Assembly (NCBI GenBank): GCA_038380795.1
Contig: CM076260.1
Location: forward strand, 83,505,843-83,569,842
DNA length: 64,000 bases
Direction: 5' to 3'
From: Pyrocephalus nanus
Lineage: Eukaryota > Chordata > Aves > Passeriformes > Tyrannidae
Below the pieces are notes generated by a model. That model worked only from the letters and a program-made list of their open reading frames with translations. It ran no database searches and was not told where the DNA came from. The position numbers and the translations under genes are program-made. Shown in pieces: positions 1 through 19,400 of the stretch. Position 1 is the first letter of the stretch. Each line of letters begins with the position of its first letter.

Positions 1-480
1 CCGGGCGGGGGCCGGGCAGCCCCATGGGTCCCCGCCCCGCTCCGCTCCGCCCGCACCTGCCGGGCCGCCCCGCCTCCTCCCGACCGCCTCTCCGGGCCCT
101 CCTACCGCCCGGCAGCCGCCTCCTCGCAGAACAGGGTGGGCGTGGAGGGGCCCCCCACCCCACTCCCGCATCCCCCACCCCACCCCGGCAAGTCCCCCGC
201 TAGGCGAGGGGCGGCGGCAGCTCCCGCTGCCCTGAGGGGATGGCGGGGCCGCGTCCCCGGCACCGAGGGGGTGCTGGAGCGGAGGGAGGGTGGGAGAAGC
301 CCCATTGGGAAGAACTCTCTCTGCCAGCCCCGCTCCCACCCGGGGAGGGAGCCAAAGCCACTGGGCCGTGGCGCACGCTGCGCGCTTGGTCTGAGAAACT
401 GCGATGTTCCGTGGTTTCAGCGACGTGGTTTATGCTTAAACCTGGAACCTGGCCCCATGACTTAATGGCGAGGTCGGTGT
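1..480. promoter_or_regulatory. CpG-rich left edge, probable promoter/first-exon island of a gene outside the window
   Basis: The first ~480 bases are very GC-rich and dense in CpG, unlike the AT-balanced DNA from ~600 onwards. In birds this usually marks a promoter. On the minus strand a donor-like sequence (GGCAG followed by GTGCGG) lies near 50-65, which would fit a first exon transcribed leftwards out of the window. In human the minus-strand gene next to YIPF3 on this side is LRRC73, so its promoter is a candidate, but no LRRC73 coding exon is visible here. The assignment rests on synteny only. Confidence 0.4.
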
Positions 481-3400
481 GAGGTGATCCTCAAGGCCCC
501 GGGCTCGTGGAGCCGGTGCTAGGAAGCAGTTGGTGCAAGGTGGAGGGTTGGGGAAGGGCCGCAGGCTTCCTTCTCCCTGAGCACACAGTCTGCGCCCTCA
601 GCCTGACCTGAGGTGTGTGGGGTATAACCTGCCTTCTGCTAATGCATGGGTATGGATCAGAGGGATTTGTCCCCTCTTTCCCCCCGGTGGGTAATCCTGT
701 TCTTGGAGAGAAATAGGAAGCAGGGCCCCTGCATTTTCAACTTCACTGAGCTGAAAAAGGAAGCCAGTGATGTGGAAATTAGGTTAAACCGCCTAAGTAG
801 GCAGCTTTCTGCACGTAACTAATCTGGCTGCTGCATATAGCAGTGCTCAAGTGAATTCCACACCAGTGGGTAACACTGGGACAAACCCAAACTCCTCTGC
901 TTGGCTTGCAGGCCAGGGTGGGGTAGAAGGGATGGAAAGTGAAGGGAAAAATAGGGTGTGGAAGGGGTTGTGAAGCAGTTCTCCTCCATTGAAATGGAGG
1001 ACCAAATCACCTGAGCTGAGAGTGCACATTAGGTTCTGAATGAGACAAGGGAAGAAGCAGATAAGAAGCTGGACTCAGATATCAGCTTTTAGACTTTGGC
1101 TGCAGCATTTAACTTCCAGTATGGGTATCTCATGCTCTTTGAGTAATCCACTGCTGTTCTCTAGAGCTATCTACACACCCCTTTTTCTTTCCCTGTTGCA
1201 CAGGGATGCATGACCTCGATACTGTTCCTGCAAGGTATATCAAGAACAGGCCACTGGCCTGGCAACTCATCTGCACTGGGATATGAGCAGCAGCTGCAAG
1301 CACCCAGCTGTGGTACAGCTGATGGCTTTCAGAAAAGGAGCAACTGATCTCTAAGGTCACATCAAATGATCCAAGTGAGAATGGGATCCTATGTATTGCA
1401 GGGACAAAGGCTGGATCTTAGAGTGGTGGGTACAGCATGGGTGACCAAGAAAATCCCAGCTGCTGCTGCATACAGGTCAACTGGAAGACTTCACTGTCTC
1501 ACCTCTCTATTACCTCCAGGCACTAATCAACCCATGCTTTTTTAAACAGACTATTATTAGAGAGGTGCTTGAAGGAGAGCCCGTGGGACTTGTCCCACTT
1601 CCATTGACAGCAGCAGCCCCGAAACACTGATGAAGATGCCCTCGTGCTGGCATCTTCACTGCCTATTGTCAGGAGCAAGAGCAAATCGAGGAGACAAGCA
1701 TCCAACCTCTCTTTATGCTTAAATACATTGGAAAAAGTGGCACAGGAGCTAATGGTCCAAATCCCTGGTTCCCTAAACCTAATTAAGGGCTGTGCAGAGG
1801 GGACTTCGGAAATGCTATTTTGTGTAGAACTAGATATTCCTTCCTCGTTATGTGCAGTTACCCAGCAGGTATGAGGAAGGTTGTTTATTGTTTACTGACG
1901 GGGCACAAAGACTGATGCCACTAAGAGCTCACAGAACTACCCTCATTCAAAAGGGTGAGATGATGGGGGGAATTATTTCAGATTTGTGCCAAGGAAGGAG
2001 GGAGAAAATTAATTTAGATTTGCTGCAAGAGCTATGGCAGGAAACAAAAGTAGAGATAGTCTTGTACAATAGGGTTGTAAGGCTTGTCATGATAATAGAG
2101 GACTTGAGTAAGCACTGAAATGCCCTCCCACAAGGACCTTACTAAGGCTGCATGCTCAGCAAGCTCCCTGGAACTGCAGCGTGCACACATTTCCCTGAAA
2201 AAACTTGTCCTTCTCTGTCAGCAAAAGGCAATGCTGAGGCTCTGTCGAGTACTGAATTTCTGGCAGTACAGAGCAGTTCAGCTTCCAGCTGCTGCTGCGC
2301 AGAGAATTAATTGGGGCTGAAGAACTGGAGCAGAGCAAGCCCCACAGGTTCCAAGAGGGTGGTTGGTTGTCACCCTAGTCGTGTCCCCAGCTGACATGAC
2401 ACACAAGCTGCCCAGGGGACGCGTGAGGAGTTTGCTTGCTGCTCTCTTCTGTGCTTTGAGTGAAACAGGGCACAGCTTCACCCCCCTGGTTCAGCTAAGT
2501 GGCTCTGTGTGGGAGCGGAGCACAGCTGGTCTCTGACTGTCTCTGCAGATCAGCAGTAATAGAGTTTGATGCAGAATGATTTTTCTCCTCGGCTGGACTT
2601 AACTCCAGTGACAATTGTCTCTTTCTCTTTTCCTTCCCCCCTGCTTGTGCTTCCAGAGTTCGCACCAACAGAAACAGATCCATTCTAGGCTGCCAGGGCA
2701 AGAACTGTGAATTAGAAACCAACCTCCCATGGAGATATAAAGAGGGAAATACCAGAATCAGCATTACAAACTAACACTTCCATTTTATCAAGTATCAAAG
2801 TAACAGAAATTCTAGGAGCTTAAAGTGGTTCAACTAGTCAAAAAACCCCCAAGGAGAGTAGCCCAAATAACTAACAGTTCTCCCAGATAACTTGTTTTGA
2901 GTGCTGTTCTTCAGCCAAAATGCTTCCTAAAAGAGGAGGAGGAGCGAGCAGGGAGGGGAGAAGAGAGTGAGAAAACATGTCTGTTATGCATGTGATTGCT
3001 AGCAAAAAAGCTTCTTGCTCTAGGAAGGGAATAAATTACGAACATTGGGAATAGGCAAACAGTGGAAAGTAGGTCTGTGACTGAAAATGCTCACATCCAG
3101 TGACATTTTTGTTTTAACTGAAGCAGATGACCCGCCTGATGACAGTAGCTGGTACTATCTTCCTCTCTTTCATTGCACCTTGGCAATGTCTGAATGCCAC
3201 TACAGCTGCATCCTCTCCCATTAATATAAACAAGAGACCAAAGAGTGCAGTGCTGACATGCTGGCTGTCTTGTGCACAGCTAACTTGGGGGGACACCAGG
3301 AAAGGGCAATGTCTTATGCTTTCTTTCTGCCTAAGGATGAGCTTTCTCTGAGGGGTGGCTCCTCTCCTAGATATCCAGAAATACAGAGAGAAAAGGCGAA

Positions 3401-4270
3401 ATCCAGTTATCAGCTAACAGCTTTCCACTCTCAGACCAGTAAAAGAGCAGTGAGGGAAGGCTGAACAACTCATTTGTGTTACTGCAGCACAGGTAAGCCT
3501 AGACTGGGCTGCTCTGCTTCCCTGTCCTTACTGGAGCTTTCTCAGCATCAGTACACTGGACATAAATCTGCCAACCTATTTCCATTGCACACTCCCCTAT
3601 TTCTCCCTTTGTTTAATGGAAACACTGGAAAAAAGTTTGCCAGAGACCCTCAAGGCTCTGGGAGTCCTTTCAGAAACAAGGCCTAGACTCTGCTCGAAAA
3701 GCCAGGCAGTACACAGCAGACGGGGTGTCTGGGGGAGCAGGATGCCACTCCTGCTCAGAGCAATGAGGTGACAGTCCCTTGGCTGGGAGACGCAAGGGCA
3801 AGCAGCACAAGGGTGGGCTGAACCAGCCTCTTAACAGAAATATCCACAGAAGACCATGCCCAAACGTGCTGCCCCTGTATGGCCCACAGAGCAACACGGG
3901 CAGAAGGGTGTTCAGAACAAAAGGCACTGTGAAAGCCTGGGGGCAGACACATTTCCGACATCCACAGGAGAAGGGATGGTGAGGCGAGATAGCAGCTTGG
4001 TCCAAGTGAAGAGAGAGGAATCAATCTGGAGCATGACAAGGAAGATCATGTGGTTAAACACTGTGCTGTTCTGAAAGTCTCCAGAGAAAGTGAAGTTCCT
4101 GTGCCTCTTGGGCTATGGAAAAGTGCCCAGGACAGGCCACATATCACAGAACATTCAAAGTAGGACAGCAGAAAATTGCAAAGAATTCTGCTTTGAGTCT
4201 AGGACAGGACAGATAAAGGCATAGACACCCAACACCACTCTCCCACTAGACAAGCAGGCTTGAACATAAG
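481..4270. other. Intergenic stretch, no supported gene
   Basis: I find no exon of a recognisable family, no CR1 tail and no RNA gene. The open frames here are short, overlap on both strands and lack conserved residues. The right end borders the YIPF3 3' UTR. A short exon of an unknown non-coding transcript cannot be excluded. Confidence 0.5.
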
Positions 4271-4293
4271 ACATCACTCAGCACCAACATCAA

Positions 4294-4299
4294 TTTAAT
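4294..4299 (-). terminator. YIPF3: Candidate YIPF3 polyadenylation signal (ATTAAA)
   Basis: The minus strand reads ATTAAA here, about 360 bases past the YIPF3 stop codon. I saw no AATAAA on the minus strand between this site and the stop. If used, the 3' UTR ends near 4,270-4,280. Confidence 0.45.
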
Positions 4300-4661
4300 T
4301 CTTCCCTCTTCAGGACAGTAACAGGGCAGATACTCCTGGAGTTACATCAGCAAGCGGAAAGAGGGCTAAGGGACAAACTGTGCTGGGAAATCCCAGCTGA
4401 ACATGCAGGCAACAGAACCACTCTACTCAAGATAGCCCAGACCTGGGTGGGGGAAGAGTGTAGTTCTTCTGAGTCACTGAGGCGCGACTCACCTCAGCTG
4501 AGTCCACTCTGCTGCCCAAAACTGTAACCCCAAGGACAGGTCCAGGAAAACAAAACCAAGTTGTCTTCTTGTTGTTCTGTCCTGTTCCTAAGAGACAGCA
4601 CGTTACTGTGGCCCTATGCAGCCCCAGAAGTAGTGAAGGAAGCAAGTCCAACTCTGTGAAA

Positions 4662-13431
<8,770 letters not shown>

Positions 13432-13610
13432 CCAGGCTGTAGCTGGGAAGCATATCCCTGCACTGCTCTTTGGGGCTTCCTACACCTGCCTGTAGGGGTG
13501 ATTCCTCTTCCATAGGCAAGAGGCTTGATACAGGCTTGCCAAGAGTCCTAGGACCATCTCTTTGGATTTGTTTTCTGTTGCTAATTAGCCTCAGTGAGGA
13601 GATGTGTTAA

Positions 13611-13616
13611 AATAAA
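13611..13616 (+). terminator. POLR1C: POLR1C polyadenylation signal (AATAAA)
   Basis: A canonical AATAAA lies 180 bases after the POLR1C stop codon and is followed by a T-rich stretch. The mRNA probably ends near 13,630-13,640. Confidence 0.8.
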
Positions 13617-13639
13617 GGCTTTTCTTTAAAGCTGTCTCC

Positions 13640-14940
13640 TTCTGTGCCATTTGCAAATGTGAAACTGTGATACATGGAGAACAAAGTGACAGCAGTTCTA
13701 AAGATGAATAATAGCATTTATTCTAGATTGTATGCAGTATATAAAGAGGGCTGATATGGCAGTAGGATAAAGCACTTCAAAGCAGGTCAGTGAGATTTAA
13801 CGAGTTGGTATCAGTGCAGGTTGCTTTTGTGGGTGTCTCAGACCAGCCTCAGCATAGATAATAGAGAAAAGGCTGTGCTGTCAGAGGGCTGGAGATCCTC
13901 TCTTACGAAGAGAGGCTTGGGATTTGCTCAGCTGAGAACAGAAAGTTTAAGGAAGACCTTATTCTGGCCTTTCAACATATAAAGGGGTTGTGGAGAACGA
14001 TTTTTTTTTTTACCAGGGCCTGTAGTGACAGGCTAAGAGGCAACGGTTTTAAACTGGAAGAGGGTAGACTTAGATTGAATATAGAACATTTTTTACAATG
14101 AGGGTGGAGTCAAGTTGTCAAATAGGATGCCCAGAGAAGTTGTGGATCCCCCATCCCTGCAAGTGTTCCAAGAACAGGTTGGATGAGGCAACCTGGTCTA
14201 GTGGAAGGTGTCCCTGTCCAGGGCAGGGAGGTAGGACTAGATGATCTTTGACAGTCCTTTCCAGCCAATAGAGTCTATGATTCTAAGATGCAGCACTGGG
14301 CTTCTTTCTGCAAAGGTGGGATTTAAAAACATGCTTGTAAGGCTGTCCCCTCTCAGATATCTCAGGGAAAGGCATTTCATCCCAGGTGTGAAATTTATTT
14401 GTCCACTCTGTTCACCCAATCAGTGACAGTACTTCAGGCTGACCTTGAAGCAGAATAAAACGGTAGAAGGCAAGTGACAAAGGCCTCTCCACCCTGGGAG
14501 GACTGGCAAGGTAGGCTAAGTGGTGAGCACTATTGTTACTCAGCACAGGACAGATCCTGGCTTGTGAAAGTCTCTTGACAAGCTGATGAAGGGACTGGAA
14601 TTTCAGAAATGTCTGGGAGTTACTGGTGTGTCCCAGTTGCTTAAGTCAATCCACGCTATAATGCTAGAATTCAGTGTAGCGAATGGTGCTTTTACTCTGC
14701 TTATTTCATCGGGATATTATTACTTATACCGTAAACATTACAGGTGGTAGGGTGAATAGGCTGCAGGAGAGAGGTACAGTTGGCACCCTGGCTCCAATCC
14801 CAACCTGTCCACCAGCAAAGGTGCCCCCTTTTGGGTAGGTAGAATAAGGAGTGCAGAGCAATCCTTAGGCAGGCAGCCTGGGCAGACCGGAGGCCTCAAA
14901 TCTTACTGAACAGACAAAAGAATAAAAATGAAACATGACA
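13640..14940. other. Intergenic space between convergent POLR1C and XPO5
   Basis: No gene is visible. The stretch holds the CR1 copy described separately (13,885-14,284) and otherwise unremarkable single-copy-looking sequence up to the inferred end of the XPO5 3' UTR. Confidence 0.6.
13885..14284 (+). mobile_element. CR1 LINE, 5'-truncated 3' end
   Basis: The stretch follows the CR1 3' region in order: GGGCTGGAGA, then AAACTGGAAGAGGGTAGA, the GTTGTGGATCCCCCATCCCT block, CCTGGTCTAGTGGAAGGTGT and GACTAGATGATCTTTGA, ending in a CTATGATTCT tail. It has substitutions and small deletions typical of an old copy. No reverse-transcriptase coding sequence is present. It lies between the 3' ends of POLR1C and XPO5. 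Confidence 0.92.
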
Positions 14941-14964
14941 CTGCGTGTATGAAACTGGAATAGC

Positions 14965-14970
14965 TTTACT
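14965..14970 (-). terminator. XPO5: Candidate distal XPO5 polyadenylation signal (AGTAAA variant)
   Basis: The minus strand reads AGTAAA about 1.5 kb past the XPO5 stop, a distance close to the human 3' UTR length. Other minus-strand candidates are AATAAA at 15,332-15,337 and at 16,378-16,383, the latter only ~100 bases after the stop. Which is used cannot be settled from sequence. Confidence 0.35.
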
Positions 14971-15833
14971 GACATTCAGAGGTGTAACACAACCAGTTCA
15001 GAGACAGCTTCGGATTTAAACGTTCCTACAAAAAAGGTTTAAAATCCATTTTAAAAAACTCCCTTGTGTCTAGCATGAAGTCACAGAATGTTAAAAATAT
15101 CACAACACAATAAATACACCCAGCCTTTGCTAGAGCCAGGAACCACGTTAGCTCAGAGGTTAAAGTCTGAGGCCAGGAGGAATGTGGAGGGTGTGCTGGT
15201 GCAACAGCAGAGACAGGAGGGTGAGTCGATTCCCAAGGCCTGCTCTTCCTATCTGCACTCCCACACCTCCCAACTCCAGCTTTTTTGTCCAGTCTGTCCA
15301 TGTTAAGACACCACTTCTCCACCTACCACAGTTTATTACTTGTTCTGCCTCCTGGATGGCAAAACTGCCTGCTACCTCTGGACAGACTCTCCCAGCTCCT
15401 GTGCTAACACTAGGATAGACTGTGTGAACCAGCTTTGCAGACTGGAGTGGCTTCATAGAGTCCCACCTCAGCTAAAACCCAGTTTCTGACCTGGCTCCGC
15501 CCTGTGAGCTGCAGTGTAAAGCTCACCCCTCCTGCCCCACCGTGCAATTCTCTGAGAAGTACCAGAGTGGGTAAAACTAGGGGCTACTGTCATCTCCACT
15601 GCAACAGGGTGAGGAGATCCCTTTTGGATTGCAGGTGCTTCAGGTATTGGTCCAGATTTTGTGTACCCTGCACTGGCCAAGTTCTAGTCTAGAGGGTGTG
15701 GTAAAATGAAAAAAAAAAATAATTAAAAAAAATAATCTGTCCTGCTCCCCCTGAGAGATGTCCAAGAAAGGCTGGCACAAAGTAAAAGCCTTCCCTTTGG
15801 CTCTGGGTAGAACAAACTGTATGATCATATCTG

Positions 15834-15860
15834 TACATATATATGTATATATATGTGTAT
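15834..15860 (+). repeat. TA/TG dinucleotide microsatellite
   Basis: A short imperfect run of alternating TA and TG units lies in the inferred XPO5 3' UTR. Two A-rich runs occur nearby at ~15,710-15,732. Confidence 0.7.
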
Positions 15861-16484
15861 GACAGTGTCTGCCTCTTTCTAGAGAGCAGTTGCACCTTAG
15901 AAAGGCTGATCTCGCGAGAGATCCTAGAGCACTGCTAGGCTTCCTGGCACACAGCCCTCAGCCCAAGGCTCAGCATCCTGGAGGGAAACGGATTCATCAG
16001 AATACCAGTCCGCTAGGGACAAGTGCTGATAAACGTGACAGGAGTGTCCAATGTGTTCCCTACAAAGCCTGGCTACTAGCACCCAGAGGAAGATTAGGGT
16101 AGCCCCTTTTCACATGGCACACTACTCTGCCTTTTGCATTAATTCTAAACCCCAGGGGATGAAGAGGTGGAGCAAGAGTGACCCAAGGCTACAAGATGAC
16201 CAGGCTTTACCTAATGGAGTCTATAGGCTCAGCTCCCACCTTGCAGAGAAGCAGAGGTCTAAAAAGGCTCATCCAATGGAGAAGAAATCAGGGGAAAAGT
16301 TTAACAGACTGGTTCAAATGCCACTGCAGGTCCCATCCCAGTGTAGGGAGGAGGATGGGACAGGACCCATAAAGGGCTTTATTCAGACGAATGCTTGTGT
16401 AGGTGTGACGAGGAGAATCTAATGTGCTTACTAGGAGGAGACAAAATATAAAGTAGGGGAGGAGATGATTACAGCATCCCAGGC

Positions 16485-19400
16485 TCAGGCTTCAAAGAGT
16501 ACATTGAAGCCCTCTCCATCCTCGTTTTCTAGCACATCTGTCTCCAATGATGGCTTCACCTTTTTGAAGAGAGATGGAAGGTTCCGGATGTGAACCTCCT
16601 TGCGGAACTGCTCCCCAATGGGCTTCTGCAGAGGACAGACAGACAGGCAGGCATCAGTCATTACTGTCTTCATACCCCCACTCAGGGACAGGCTGCTCGC
16701 AGATCAGAGCAGACCCCAGGTTCTGCGCAACCCCTAGGCCTGGACCATGTGCTTGCATTTTGAAGAGTCTCGGGCCTGGCCTTTCCTAAGTGCCAGGGCA
16801 CTGAGGTAACCACCAGCATACCACTCTCCAGCTCCTAATCCATTGCCAAAGGTTCCAACACCACCATCAAAAGCCTAGAGATGACCCACCAGCCTCATTC
16901 AAATGTTTTATCACCCTGTTCCCTTGGGCTCCCTTGTGCAGGGTACCCTCTGCCTCTCAGTGAATGGCCATTGCTAGAGGGCTGCTCAGTCTGTGCTGCC
17001 ATCCCTGCTGTACCTCCAGGGTGAAGAAGAGACAGGACAAACACTAAGAGCAGGCTGCAACAGCCTCCTGGGTAGGAAGGGGGGTGGCTGGCAAGAGGCA
17101 GGACACCCCATCACTTCTGCAGGATACAGGTGTGAAACAGATGTCCTCTAGGACATCACCTACCCCAATGCAACCTGTGATGAGGCGCTTGAAGTGATCC
17201 TTCCGGCGCTTGTCTGCCACCTTCTGCAGTGTTGGGTTGAGGAGCTTTGAATCAAACTGCTCTAGAGAGTCCAGCTGGATATCTGGGATCTGCTCCATCA
17301 CTGCCTTCAGCTCAGCATAGCGAGGGCGCTGCGAGGAGAAGTACAATTAACGTGGCTCTGCTAGGCAAGCAGCCCTGCCCAGCTTGGCAGGCTACTAGCT
17401 CCTCTGCCCCTACCCAAGCAGGCATGGGATTAGTTTTCCACCACACCCCAGCCAACCTCACATTCAGATGAAGGACAGGATTTCTCACCAAGGCCTCGTA
17501 GATCTGGAAAGCCAGGTTGACAAGAGCTGCCATGCAGCCATCGTGCTGCCCGTGTACCTGTAAGCCCCTCAGCACACTTGTGAAAAACCAGGACACGGCA
17601 TCAGGCAGGAGGTTTCCTGGAAGCACCTGGGGAAGAGGCACTGTCAGCACCGGAGCAAGATACCGATACATGACTGCATTTCTGCAACAGCTCGGTCTTC
17701 CTGAGGGAGAAGGTGCCCAGGGGTGAAGTTGCCACACTTCTCACAACATCCAGAGCTTCATCTCCCAACCCTGTCAGAACTAACCCCTTCTTCCTCCCAG
17801 AGGTACCTGTTTAAGCAGTGGCCAGCAAAGCTGTGCTGTGGTTCTTTGGCAGGACAAGGTGTCCTTCCAGGAGAGGGATGTGTAGGCAGTGATCAGCACT
17901 GCAGTGCAAACATCCTGAAAAGGAGTCAGAGAGGACCAGTCAGAGGAACTATTTCCCACTTCCAGTGTTCAAACCAGAAGGAGCCAAGAAGCAATCCAGA
18001 CACCCTGCAAGAGCTCCTAAGGGCTATCTTCTGAGAATCCTGCATTCTGAAGGTGCTCAAAGGCACCCGGTGTGCACCATCATAACCATGAGGGACCAAT
18101 GTCAAGCACACCTGCTCCTCCCTTCATCTCCCTGGGAAAGGCCCCAGAGTGTTCATGGACTCCTGTCAGCTGCTACTCCCAAGTCACTGCAATAGCTTCT
18201 GCAAGAGATTAGGAGGTATCCACAGCAGAGTAGAGAGGCATCGGGATGAGGGTACTCTGTAAAGTGGATGGTGTTAACACTGTGGCTCCTGTATCAGCTC
18301 AGGCAGATTTCATAGAAATAAAAAAGAAACAAAATGCTTCTGGATAAAGTTCTTCCGCATGAAGACTGGAGCCCAGGATGAAGGCAGAGCCAGGGAGCAC
18401 CCTGGGAGGTGAATGCTCAGAGCTCTCTTCCCCAGAAGGGCTGAAACTCTGTAGTTTGTGTGTTGTACTGGATCCCAATCCTCATTTGCTTTGTGGCTTC
18501 TGCAAGGCCCTTAAAAGCCATGCCATGTTCCCAAGAGATGAATATAATACTGGGAATGCTCCAGCAGCCTCGATCTCTGCAGCAATGCTTGGCTGCACAA
18601 CAGACAAGCATGACAAAGAGTGCAGAGAAAGAATGGTAGAAGTCAGACCATGGCTCTTACCTCTTGCTTCATCAGACACTTGCCAAGCTCAGTGAGCTCT
18701 GCGCTGGCAGGGGGGGTCACCTCCGTGGCCATGGCCTCGTCATCTGCAGAGCAGAGCAAAGGCAGCACTATGAACACAGCCTCCCAAGGACTGAGGGAGA
18801 ACAGGGAGCCTTCAAGGACTAAGCTGGGAGCCAGGAGACAGCACACAGAATCAATATGCTGGCAAAGCTTGCCCAGAACATCTCTTTTCAAGCAAAAAGC
18901 ACCCAACCCCTGGTGGGGCAGGAAGGGAGCCCAGCTAGCTACCTTCAGCTCTTGGGAAGACTGCACATCCCCCTCTTCTCCTCAGTTCTTCTCAGAACTT
19001 AAAGAATCAGCTGATCCAACCTGTGAACCCTACAGCACATTTGTTTCTAGGCTAGACTGGGGTTTTCTGTGGCCCCCGGGCACACTGGGCAGGACAAAGC
19101 TGAAGGCTTCTTACCAAACCTATACCCCTCATGCAGAACTTCCAGCAAAAAGCAAGCCTCTCCCTCAAGAAATAGGAAAAGTGCTTGTGTACACCAAGGG
19201 CAGGAAAGGCAAAGGTAGGCATTTACTCACCGTCTCCATCTACAGCAGCAGTAGTGTTATGTTCAACATTTTTCTTAGAAACACAGCAAACAGCTGCAAA
19301 AACAGTTGCAGGTCAGAGAAGCAGAAAAGGGAAGATGCTATTTCAGAACATGCAGAGACAATCCTACAGACTGATGGGCTCACAGCTGCTTCAAGCTCCC

